DNA of 64,000 bases from Labilithrix sp. (GTDB taxonomy: Bacteria; Myxococcota_A; Polyangia; Polyangiales; Polyangiaceae): positions 62,001 through 126,000 of the forward strand of contig JAHBWA010000002.1 in the NCBI GenBank assembly GCA_019637195.1, read 5' to 3'. Position 1 is the stretch's first letter, and the number at the start of each line of letters is the position of its first letter. The translations under genes and the position numbers were made by a program. Positions 50,637 through 57,947 of this stretch are shown one piece after another. The notes beneath the pieces were generated by a model. That model had not been told where the DNA came from. It ran no database searches and worked only from the letters and a program-made list of their open reading frames with translations.

Positions 50637-51494
50637 TCAGAAGCAATGTCCACCGACCACGACGCGCCTCCCCCAGTCGGGGAGCGCCGAACGGTGCTCG
50701 CTCGAGTGCTCGCCCTTGATCGTGATCGCGCCGTCCGGCTCCGAGGCGAAGTAGTAGAGATGGTGCTCCATGCATCCCGAGGGGCAGTCGCCGGAGGCGT
50801 CGTTGAAGACGTAGTGGAAGGTCCCGTCGGGGTCGCGCTCGGCGCAGACGCGCGGACCGTCGGGCCACCCGGTGAGCCCGGCGGTCGCCACGCCCGGGAG
50901 CTGCTCGTAGAGCGCGGCGATGGCGGTCATGTCGTAGCGACCGACCACGCTTCCACTGGCGAGGCGGACGCTGCCCGAGCTCTGCATTCGCGGGCTCGTC
51001 CAGCCGTAGCGCGCGTGAAGGCAGTCCCACGCTGTGTAGTCCCCCGCGTCCATCGATGCGTACGTCGAGACGTCGACCACGAGCGACACGACACCGGCAT
51101 AGCGGCCGCCGCGCACGTCCGCGACGGCAGGGACCCGCGCGCGGATGGAGGCGAGGTCGCGTCGGATCCGCTCGTAGGTCGGAGTGTCGGCGGTGAAGGT
51201 GCCGGCGACACGCCGCGCGAGGACCTCGGCTTCGGCGTCGAGCCGCGGCGTGAGCTCCAGCTCGTCGTCCGTTCCAGGGAGCCCAGCGCACTCCGGCGGA
51301 GTCGTCACCTCGCGCCGGCTCGGATCGGGCGGCAGCGGCGCGGCCATCCAGCGATCTCCGATCGGCACCGTCGCAGGGTCGGAGGCCGCGGCCTCGTCCG
51401 CGCGCGTCCCGCAACCAGGGCCAATCAGGGACAGGACGACGCCGACCAGAAGGGGGAGCCGCCGCGCTCGGTGGCGATCGAACGTCGGCCGCAC
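50637..51494 (-). CDS. Secreted lipoprotein, unknown
   Basis: 285 residues from GTG 51494; the longer open frame upstream is unlikely because this start gives a normal signal peptide (RRLPLLVGVVLSLIGPGC, lipobox Cys near 27). The mature protein has Cys residues (PECAG, CLHARYG, CAERDPD, CPSGCMEHH, GGHCF) that suggest disulfides and a compact fold. There are no recognisable catalytic motifs. It ends about 64 bp from the repeat array. No family recognised. 51495-51805 upstream (311 bp) is very GC-rich and holds no gene I can see. Confidence 0.65.
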   Translation of the reverse strand: MRPTFDRHRARRLPLLVGVVLSLIGPGCGTRADEAAASDPATVPIGDRWMAAPLPPDPSRREVTTPPECAGLPGTDDELELTPRLDAEAEVLARRVAGTFTADTPTYERIRRDLASIRARVPAVADVRGGRYAGVVSLVVDVSTYASMDAGDYTAWDCLHARYGWTSPRMQSSGSVRLASGSVVGRYDMTAIAALYEQLPGVATAGLTGWPDGPRVCAERDPDGTFHYVFNDASGDCPSGCMEHHLYYFASEPDGAITIKGEHSSEHRSALPDWGRRVVVGGHCF

Positions 51495-51805
51495 GGGCGA
51501 GAACTCTAGCGCGACCGTCGCGCCTCGCAACGTCGCGCGAGACGACGTCGGGCCCTCTGCGACCGAGCGCGCTGAGCCCAGCCCGCGCCCGTGCATGAGC
51601 TCAGACCGCACGGCGCGTGCGCTCGTCTCGCACGCCGCGTGAGCGTGCACGCGCGAACGCGCGTGCGGCGTGAGCGCGACGCGGGCCGTGCGTGCCGCGC
51701 GTCGCCCGAGATGCTCCGAGAACGTCACGCGGCGGGAATAGCGCCCGGTGGAAGATCCTTGCCTCGTCCCCGCCGCCCTGCTCTCTGTCGTCCGCGACTC
51801 GAACG

Positions 51806-53218
51806 ATGCACCGCGAGCACCGCCGCCTCCTCCTTCTGACGCAGCATTTCCCGCCCTCGTCCGAGATCGCCGGGAAGGTGACCGCGCGCCTTCTCCGCTA
51901 CCTCCAGCGGTTCGGCTGGGAGACCACCGTGATGACGGTCCCGGCGGAGCAGGCGGGCGCGCCGCTCGACACGCGCGGATACGCCGACGTCTGCGATCGC
52001 GTCCGCGTCGAGCGCGTCGCGCGCTGGCCCTACCCGATCGACGGCCTGCGGCTCGCGACGCGCACGCTCAAGCAGCTGCGCGGGCTGCGCGCTGCCCCGG
52101 CCGCGAACGGAGCGCGCACCTCGGTCGCACCGTCCCCCTTGGCCGACGCCTTCAGCTGGGCCCCTCCGCGGAGCGCCGGCCGGCTGGCGCGGGTGGCGCG
52201 CTACCTCTCCTTCCCCGACTCGCGCTCCGGCTGGATCGCGCCGGCCATCGCACGAACCCGCACGCTCCTCGCGCGCGAGCGCTACGACGCGCTCCTCACC
52301 GTCGGACCGTCGCACTCCACGCACCTCGTCGCGCTCGCGCTTCGCCGCCTCGCGACGATCCCTCCGTGGATCGCGCACCTGCACGATCCGTGGGCCGACT
52401 TCGAGGATCGCGAGGAGCGGTCGCGCAACGTCCGGCGCGCCCAGCTCTTCTTCGAGCGTCACATTCTCGAGCAGGCTGACGAGGTCCTCTTCGCCACCCG
52501 CGAGGCTCGCGACGGCTACGCCGAACGGTTCCCCGACGTTCGGCGCGACAAGCTCGGCGTCCTCGTCAACGGCTACGATCCCGCCGACTTCCCGTCCGCC
52601 GACCTCCCGTCCGCCGACCTCCCGTCCGCCGAGCGCGCGGCCGAGCGCAGCGCGCGGCCGCTCACGTTCGTGCACGTGGGGAGCATCTACGGCGGGCGCG
52701 ATCCACGCCCGTTCCTCGAGGGGCTCGCGCAGCTCGTCGCGTCGAAGGCGCTCGATCCGCGCGACGTCGAGGTCCACTTCCTCGGCGGATGCGACTCGCG
52801 CGAGGCCGTCGAGCGCGCGGTCGACGAGGCGGGGCTCGCCGGCGCCGTCACGCTCCACGGCGTCGTCGATCACCAGGAGGCGATCCGGCGAATGCTGACC
52901 GCGGACGTCCTCGTCCTCCTCGCGCAGGAGCAGGACTACCAGATCCCCGCGAAGCTCTACGAGTACCTGAGCGCGGGCCGCTTCGTCCTCGCGTTCACGG
53001 GAGGCGCCTCGGCCACGGTCATCGAAGACGCGGGCGCGGGGCACGTGGTCGGCCCGCGCGAGGACGCCGTCGCCGCGCTCGCCGACGTCCTCGCGCGCCA
53101 CCGCGACGGACGCCTGGCGCGCCACCGCCTCCCCGCTTCGCGGCTCCGCCCGTACCAGGCCGACCACCTCGCCGGCGAGCTCGCCGCGCGCCTGGACCGC
53201 CTCGTCGGCGCGCGCTGA
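51806..53218 (+). CDS. Glycosyltransferase family 4 (second module)
   Basis: 470 residues from ATG 51806. The N-terminal GT-B strand reads RRLLLLTQHFPPSSEIAGK; the C-terminal domain has TFVHVGSIYGGRDPRPFLEG, VEVHFLGGCDSR and VLVLLAQEQDYQIPAKLYEYLSAGR, which contains the E-x7-E-like sugar-nucleotide motif. An in-frame 15-bp repeat (PSADL x3, 52592-52634) sits between the two domains as a length-variable linker. It should add a sugar to the glycan of this second module. The adjoining GNAT, ACP and ligase genes are on the same strand. Confidence 0.92.
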   Translation: MHREHRRLLLLTQHFPPSSEIAGKVTARLLRYLQRFGWETTVMTVPAEQAGAPLDTRGYADVCDRVRVERVARWPYPIDGLRLATRTLKQLRGLRAAPAANGARTSVAPSPLADAFSWAPPRSAGRLARVARYLSFPDSRSGWIAPAIARTRTLLARERYDALLTVGPSHSTHLVALALRRLATIPPWIAHLHDPWADFEDREERSRNVRRAQLFFERHILEQADEVLFATREARDGYAERFPDVRRDKLGVLVNGYDPADFPSADLPSADLPSAERAAERSARPLTFVHVGSIYGGRDPRPFLEGLAQLVASKALDPRDVEVHFLGGCDSREAVERAVDEAGLAGAVTLHGVVDHQEAIRRMLTADVLVLLAQEQDYQIPAKLYEYLSAGRFVLAFTGGASATVIEDAGAGHVVGPREDAVAALADVLARHRDGRLARHRLPASRLRPYQADHLAGELAARLDRLVGAR

Positions 53219-53370
53219 AGACCGCGCGAAGGTCGGTTGCGTGCTCCCGCGCGCACCTCCGAAAGTGTCTCTTCCTGCCGACAAGGCTCGGCTCCAGTCA
53301 CGCTCGTTTCAGTCGTCATTTCGCGCGCGAGCTGTTGACGCACCCCGCAAGTTTGATTCTCCTTCGCGGA

Positions 53371-54417
53371 ATGGCCCGAGCGACGGTTGCAGTGCGGGCT
53401 GCCAGGCTCGAGGAGGATCGCGACGCGATCCTCGGCGTGCTCGCGCGCAACCTCTCTGTGGCTGGAACGAAGACTCGGTTCGACTGGCTCTATCGCAAGA
53501 ACCCCGCGGGCACGTCGCTCGCCTGGGTCGCCGAAGACACGGCGACGGGCGAGGTGGTGGGGACCTCTGCCGCACACCCGAAGAAGCTCGTGGTCGACGG
53601 ACGCGTCGAGACCGTCCTCAACCTGAGCGATTTCGCGTTCGACCGCGCGTACCGCACCGTCGGACCGGCGCTCAAGCTGCTCCGCGCGTCGCTCCAGCCG
53701 ATCGACGAGGGCGCGTACGTCCTCAGCTACGATCACCCGAGCCCGGCGATGACCGCGCTCTACACGCGGCTCGGCCGGCGCCCGCTCGCGCCGTGGCGGC
53801 GCTACGCGCGACGCCTCCGCGTCCACGATCTCGCCCGCGCGCGCTTCGGCGATCGGCGCGCCGTCGACGTCGCGCTTGCCGGCATCCACCTCGCCATCCG
53901 CGCGCGCGACCGCGTGATCGACGGGCGCAGCCACGGCTTCGACATCCGCGCGGAGCTGCCGCCAGCCGCCGAGCTCGATCGCGTCGACGCAGAGTGGAGC
54001 GCGCCCCGCTACCGCGTCGCGCGCTCCGCGGCCTACGTGAAGTGGCGGTTCGTCGACAACGCGATGTGGCGCCACGACGTGCTCGCGGCGTACGCGAAGG
54101 GCGGACGGCTCGCGGGCTACCTCGTCTACCGCGAGGGCGAGAACGACACGATCAAGGTGCTCGATCTCGTCGCCCCCGGAGACCGGCGCGCGGCGCGCGC
54201 GCTGCTCGGCGCGGTCCTCGGCGTCGGCTGGGCGAGCGCGAGGCGCGGGCTCTCCGCCACCGTGCTCGCGGGCAGCCCCGCCGAGCGGCTGGTCCTCGAG
54301 CTCGGCTTCTGGAGAAGGCAAGACAGCCCGGGGGTCGTCCTCTGGTCGAAGGCGGACTTGCGCGGGATCGACGACCCGAGTCAGTGGTGGATGATCGAGG
54401 GAGACGAAGATGTCTGA
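53371..54417 (+). CDS. GNAT-like acyltransferase (second copy)
   Basis: 348 residues from ATG 53371. It shares the motif TRFDWLYRKNPAG with the protein at 27240-28334 (FRWLYRDAP), and its N-terminal GNAT fold reads AWVAEDTATGEVVGTSAAHPKK, then DRAYRTVGPALKLLRASLQP. A second half-domain has LAGYLVYREGENDTIKVLDLV and ARALLGAVLGVGWASARRG. Two half-GNATs in tandem suggest a FemAB-like or MSH-type acyltransferase that may take an acyl group from an ACP. Its stop overlaps the ACP start by 8 bp, so the two are strongly linked. Confidence 0.78.
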   Translation: MARATVAVRAARLEEDRDAILGVLARNLSVAGTKTRFDWLYRKNPAGTSLAWVAEDTATGEVVGTSAAHPKKLVVDGRVETVLNLSDFAFDRAYRTVGPALKLLRASLQPIDEGAYVLSYDHPSPAMTALYTRLGRRPLAPWRRYARRLRVHDLARARFGDRRAVDVALAGIHLAIRARDRVIDGRSHGFDIRAELPPAAELDRVDAEWSAPRYRVARSAAYVKWRFVDNAMWRHDVLAAYAKGGRLAGYLVYREGENDTIKVLDLVAPGDRRAARALLGAVLGVGWASARRGLSATVLAGSPAERLVLELGFWRRQDSPGVVLWSKADLRGIDDPSQWWMIEGDEDV

Positions 54418-54664
54418 CGTGGATGCCGAGAAGAAGGTCCGTGCGTTCTTGCTGCAGCGGTTCCCGGACGCCAAGCGCGCGGGCGACGACGACTCCTTGC
54501 TCGACATGGGCGTCATCGACTCGCTCGGCATCCTCGACGTCGCCGAGTTCCTCTCGTCCGAGCTAGGGGTGAAGGTCGAGGACGACGATCTCGTGCCGGA
54601 GCACTTCGACTCGATCGCCGCGCTCCTGCGCTTCGTCGCGGCCCGGCGAGGCGGGAGCGCGTGA
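54410..54664 (+). CDS. Acyl carrier protein (second copy)
   Basis: 84 residues. The ACP fold is clear: VRAFLLQRFPDAKRAGDDDSLLDMGVIDSLGILDVAEFLSSELG, with the phosphopantetheine Ser in DMGVIDSLGILD (Ser38; classic DSL). The acidic helix II and the final EHFDSIAALLRFV complete it. It overlaps the GNAT gene by 8 bp and lies 4 bp before the AMP ligase gene. It should be loaded by that ligase and used by the GNAT protein or the PLP decarboxylase. The equivalent protein at 35767 has DST instead of DSL. Confidence 0.95.
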   Translation: MSDVDAEKKVRAFLLQRFPDAKRAGDDDSLLDMGVIDSLGILDVAEFLSSELGVKVEDDDLVPEHFDSIAALLRFVAARRGGSA

Positions 54665-54668
54665 GGCG

Positions 54669-56225
54669 ATGAGCCTCTACCTCCTCCATCACCTCTTGGA
54701 GCGCGCCGCGGCGAGCGCCCCCGAGAAGGAGGCGGTCGTCGACGGCGGGCGGCGGCTCACCTACGGAGATCTCCACGCGTGGGCCGGCGCGGTCGCCGGC
54801 TGGCTGGAGGACAGGGGCGTCCGGCGGCGCGATCGCGTCGCCGTCTACCTCGAGAAGTCGGCGGAGGAGGCCGCGACGATCTTCGGCGCCAGCGTCGCCG
54901 GCGCGGTCATCGTGCCGATCCACCCCGCGCTCAAGCCGCTCCAGGTGAGCCACATCCTCGCCGACTGCCAGGTCCGCTTCCTCGTCACGACCGCCGCGCG
55001 CGCGGACGCGCTCGCGGCCGCGGACGCGCTCGCGGCCGTCGAGGGCAAGCTCTTGCTCCCCGGCCCGAACGCCGAGCTCGCGGGCCATCCGCTGGCGACC
55101 GCGCCGGCGCGCGCGCCGCGCTCCGCGTGCGTCGGGGAGGATCTCGCCGCGCTGCTCTACACGTCGGGCAGCACCGGTCGGCCGAAGGGCGTCATGCTCT
55201 CGCACCGGAACCTGCTCGCGGGATCGCGGATCGTGAGCCAGTACCTCGCGATCGGCCGCGAGGACCGCATCCTCTCGCTGCTGCCGTTCTCCTTCGACTA
55301 CGGCCTGAACCAGCTCATCACCGCGGTGGAGCACGAGGCGACGATCGCGCTGCTCCGGACGTTTCGCTTCGGCGACGAGATCGTGAGGGCGCTCGCCGCC
55401 GAGCGCATCACCGGCCTCGCCGGCGTCCCGACGCTCTGGTCGATGCTCGCGCACTCCGCGCCCTCGCTGAAGAAGACGACGCTCCCGCACCTCCGCTACC
55501 TCACGAACAGCGGCGGGGCGCTGACGCCGGAGATCTCGGGCAAGCTCCAGAGCCTCCTCCCGACGACGAAGATCTTCGCGATGTACGGCCTCACCGAGGC
55601 CTTTCGCTCGACGTTCCTCCCACCGGAGGAGCTCGCGCGGCGGCCCACGTCGATGGGCAAGGCGATCCCGGAGACCGAGGTCTTCGCGCTCCACGAGAGC
55701 GGGCGCGCGTGCCTGCCCGGCGAGGAGGGGATCCTCGTGCACCGCGGGCCCACCGTCTCGCTCGGCTACTGGAACCGGCCGGACGCCACACGCGAGGTGC
55801 TCGTCCCGAACCCGCTCGTCGGCCCGGACGAGGGCGCCGACGTCGTGTGCATCTCCGGCGACGTCGTCCGGATGGATGAGGACGGCTTCTTCCACTTCGT
55901 CGGCCGACGCGACGGGATGATCAAGTGCTCGGGCTTCCGCGTGAGCCCGACCGAGGTCGAGGAGGTGCTGATGGCCTCCGGCCTCCTGGCGCAGGCCGCG
56001 GTCATCGGCTTGCCCGACCCGAACGCAGGCGAGCGCGTCCACGCGCTGTGCGTCGCCGCGCCGGGCTCCGATCCGGCGACCGACGCGCTCCGGACGCGCT
56101 GCGCCGACCTCTTGCCGCTGCACATGCAGCCGAAGGACTTCGAGTACGTCGCCGAGCTCCCGCGCTCGCCGAACGGCAAGGTGGACTACCGCGCGCTCCG
56201 CGCCGAGCGGACGACACCTCGATGA
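54669..56225 (+). CDS. AMP-forming acyl ligase, exosortase-A-type (second copy)
   Basis: 518 residues with complete ANL motifs: LLYTSGSTGRPKG (165-177), LLPFSFDYGLNQLI, TNSGGALTPEI, MYGLTEAFRSTFLP, GILVHRGPTVSLGYW, CISGDVVRMDEDGF and GRRDGMIKCSGFR. The C-terminal lysine is in SPNGKVDYRALR. This sequence style (YGLTEAFRSTFL, SGDVVRMDEDGF) is that of the acyl-CoA ligase family of exosortase-A EPS loci, usually next to an ACP and a PLP decarboxylase, as here. It activates an unknown acid and loads the ACP. Stop overlaps the decarboxylase start by 4 bp. Confidence 0.93.
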   Translation: MSLYLLHHLLERAAASAPEKEAVVDGGRRLTYGDLHAWAGAVAGWLEDRGVRRRDRVAVYLEKSAEEAATIFGASVAGAVIVPIHPALKPLQVSHILADCQVRFLVTTAARADALAAADALAAVEGKLLLPGPNAELAGHPLATAPARAPRSACVGEDLAALLYTSGSTGRPKGVMLSHRNLLAGSRIVSQYLAIGREDRILSLLPFSFDYGLNQLITAVEHEATIALLRTFRFGDEIVRALAAERITGLAGVPTLWSMLAHSAPSLKKTTLPHLRYLTNSGGALTPEISGKLQSLLPTTKIFAMYGLTEAFRSTFLPPEELARRPTSMGKAIPETEVFALHESGRACLPGEEGILVHRGPTVSLGYWNRPDATREVLVPNPLVGPDEGADVVCISGDVVRMDEDGFFHFVGRRDGMIKCSGFRVSPTEVEEVLMASGLLAQAAVIGLPDPNAGERVHALCVAAPGSDPATDALRTRCADLLPLHMQPKDFEYVAELPRSPNGKVDYRALRAERTTPR

Positions 56226-57532
56226 CGAGCGGCGGCCTCACGCAGCGGCTCGTCGAGCAGCACTTCGCGACGCGCGACGGCGAGCTCGTCCTCGGCGGCG
56301 TGAGCGTCCGCGAGCTCGCCGAGCGCTTCGGCACGCCGCTCTACGTCTACGACGCGACCGTGATGCGCGCGCAGCTCCGGCGCCTCCGCGAGGCGATCCC
56401 CGCGCGCGTCGAGGTCTTCTTCTCCGTGAAGGCGAACCCCAACATCGACGTCTTGCGCGTCTTCGTCGGCGAGGGGACGGGCCTCGAGATCGCGTCCGCG
56501 AGCGAGTACCTCCGCGCTCGCGCCGCCGGGTGCGCGCCGGATCGCATCGTCTTCGCCGGGCCCGGCAAGGGCCAGGACGAGCTCGCACGGGTCATCGCGG
56601 ACGGCATCGGCGAGATCCACCTCGAGTCCGACGAGGAGATCGCGCTCGCCGCCGCGCTCGCGGAGACCGCGAACCGGCGCGTCCGCGTCGCGCTGCGCAT
56701 AAACCCGCGCGCGGCCGGCGGCGCGATGCAGATGGGCGGACAGAGCACGCCGTTCGGCTTCGACGAGGAGCGCCTCGAAGAGGTGGCGCACCTGGTGCTG
56801 CGTCAGCCGCACCTCGACCTCGTGGGGCTCCACCTCTACGGCGGCACCCAGATGCTCCGCGCCGAGGCGGTCGTCGCGCAGTGGGAGGCCACGGTCGAGC
56901 TCGGCCGCGCCCTCGCCCGGCTCCTCGGCCGGCCGCTCGAGTCGCTCGACTTCGGCGGCGGCCTCGGCATCCCGTACTTCGTCAAGGACGCGGAGCTCGA
57001 TCTCGCCGCGGTCCGGCGAGGCCTCGCCGAGCGGCTCGATGACGCGATCGCCGATCCTGCGCTCGCGGGCGCGCGCCTGCTCGTCGAGCCGGGGCGCTTC
57101 CTCGTCGGGCCGGCCGGCGTCTACGTCACCGGCGTCCGCTCGGTGAAGACGTCGCGCGGGAAGACCTTCGTCGTGACCGACGGCGGCATGCACCACCACC
57201 TCGCCGCGTCGGGCAACCTCGGGCAGGTGATCAAGAAGGACTACCCGCTCGTCCACGGCGCCCGCGCGCTCGCGCCGCCGGCGATGACCGCGGTCGTCAC
57301 CGGCCCTCTGTGCACGCCGCTCGACACCGTCGGGCGCGCCGTCCCGCTACCCGAGACGCGCGTGGGCGACCTCGTGTGTATCCTGCAATCTGGTGCTTAT
57401 GGACTCTCCGCGAGCCCGGTCGGCTTCCTCAGCCACCCGATGCCCGCGGAGATCCTCGTGGGAGACGGCGAGCCCCGCGTCGTCCGCGCGCGCGGGACGT
57501 TCGAGGCCCCGATCGTCGGACTCCCTGGATGA
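56222..57532 (+). CDS. PLP-dependent decarboxylase, exosortase-A-associated type
   Basis: 436 residues of the fold-III (DapDC/ornithine decarboxylase-like) family. The PLP lysine is in EVFFSVKANPN (Lys70). The rest is typical: GLEIASASEYLRARAAG, ALRINPRAAG, GLHLYGGTQ, the phosphate loop LDFGGGLGIPYF, and EPGRFLVGPAGVYVTGV; the C-terminal catalytic Cys-x-x-x-Asp is in GPLCTPLDT. It decarboxylates a D- or L-amino acid, perhaps one bound to the ACP, giving an amine for the glycan. ATG overlaps the ligase stop. This gene and the ligase are the strongest link to exosortase-A EPS loci. Confidence 0.93.
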   Translation: MTSGGLTQRLVEQHFATRDGELVLGGVSVRELAERFGTPLYVYDATVMRAQLRRLREAIPARVEVFFSVKANPNIDVLRVFVGEGTGLEIASASEYLRARAAGCAPDRIVFAGPGKGQDELARVIADGIGEIHLESDEEIALAAALAETANRRVRVALRINPRAAGGAMQMGGQSTPFGFDEERLEEVAHLVLRQPHLDLVGLHLYGGTQMLRAEAVVAQWEATVELGRALARLLGRPLESLDFGGGLGIPYFVKDAELDLAAVRRGLAERLDDAIADPALAGARLLVEPGRFLVGPAGVYVTGVRSVKTSRGKTFVVTDGGMHHHLAASGNLGQVIKKDYPLVHGARALAPPAMTAVVTGPLCTPLDTVGRAVPLPETRVGDLVCILQSGAYGLSASPVGFLSHPMPAEILVGDGEPRVVRARGTFEAPIVGLPG

Positions 57533-57755
57533 CGCCCGGGCTCCCCACGCCGGCGCGGGCGCCTGCCGCGGCGGACACGGGCGCCGCGCCGCGGGCGCAG
57601 CCGACGGGGGACACCGCCGCAGTCCAACTCCATCGTCTTTTTCCACGGCGTCGCGCCGGCGACGCCCCGGACCGCGACGCCATGGCCCGCCGGCGCGAAA
57701 GCAAGCGGAATCCTCGGCGTTCGGCCGTTCGGTGCACTACGCTGTTCGGGAGCGC

Positions 57756-57935
57756 GTGACGAAGAGCGACGACGAACCCGCCGCTTGGCCGAAGCAATGT
57801 CGCGGCTGCGGCGCCTCCTACGAGGAGGACGGCTGGAAGGATCTCCCGTACGTCGGGATCGACCCGAGCTACCGCCTGGAGTTCCGCAACTGCCCGTGCG
57901 GCTCGACGCTCGCCGTCCCGGTAGCTCCCGGCTGA
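57756..57935 (+). CDS. Small zinc-ribbon-like protein
   Basis: 59 residues from GTG 57756; an upstream GTG at 57732 is the alternative. CRGCGASY near the N-terminus and NCPCGSTLAV near the C-terminus form a Cys-x-x-Cys ... Cys-x-Cys pair that could bind zinc or iron. Between them lie WKDLPYVGIDPSYRLEFR. It follows the PLP decarboxylase after a 223-bp gap in which I see no gene that I trust, and is convergent with the Sel1 gene. The small size places it among accessory metal-binding or regulatory proteins; family not known to me. Confidence 0.7.
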   Translation: MTKSDDEPAAWPKQCRGCGASYEEDGWKDLPYVGIDPSYRLEFRNCPCGSTLAVPVAPG

Positions 57936-57947
57936 CCTCGAGCGACG

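Noticed and set aside
51495..51805. 311-bp gap before the second-module glycosyltransferase, searched for a gene or RNA
   Set aside because: Only open frames with extreme Arg/Ala content; no hairpin, tRNA or promoter clear enough to report.
57529..57759. 76-codon open frame starting in the PLP decarboxylase stop (ATGA)
   Set aside because: Very basic and Pro/Arg-rich with no family, and its codon third positions do not stand out. It overlaps the start of the zinc-ribbon gene in another frame; more likely a chance open frame in GC-rich DNA.
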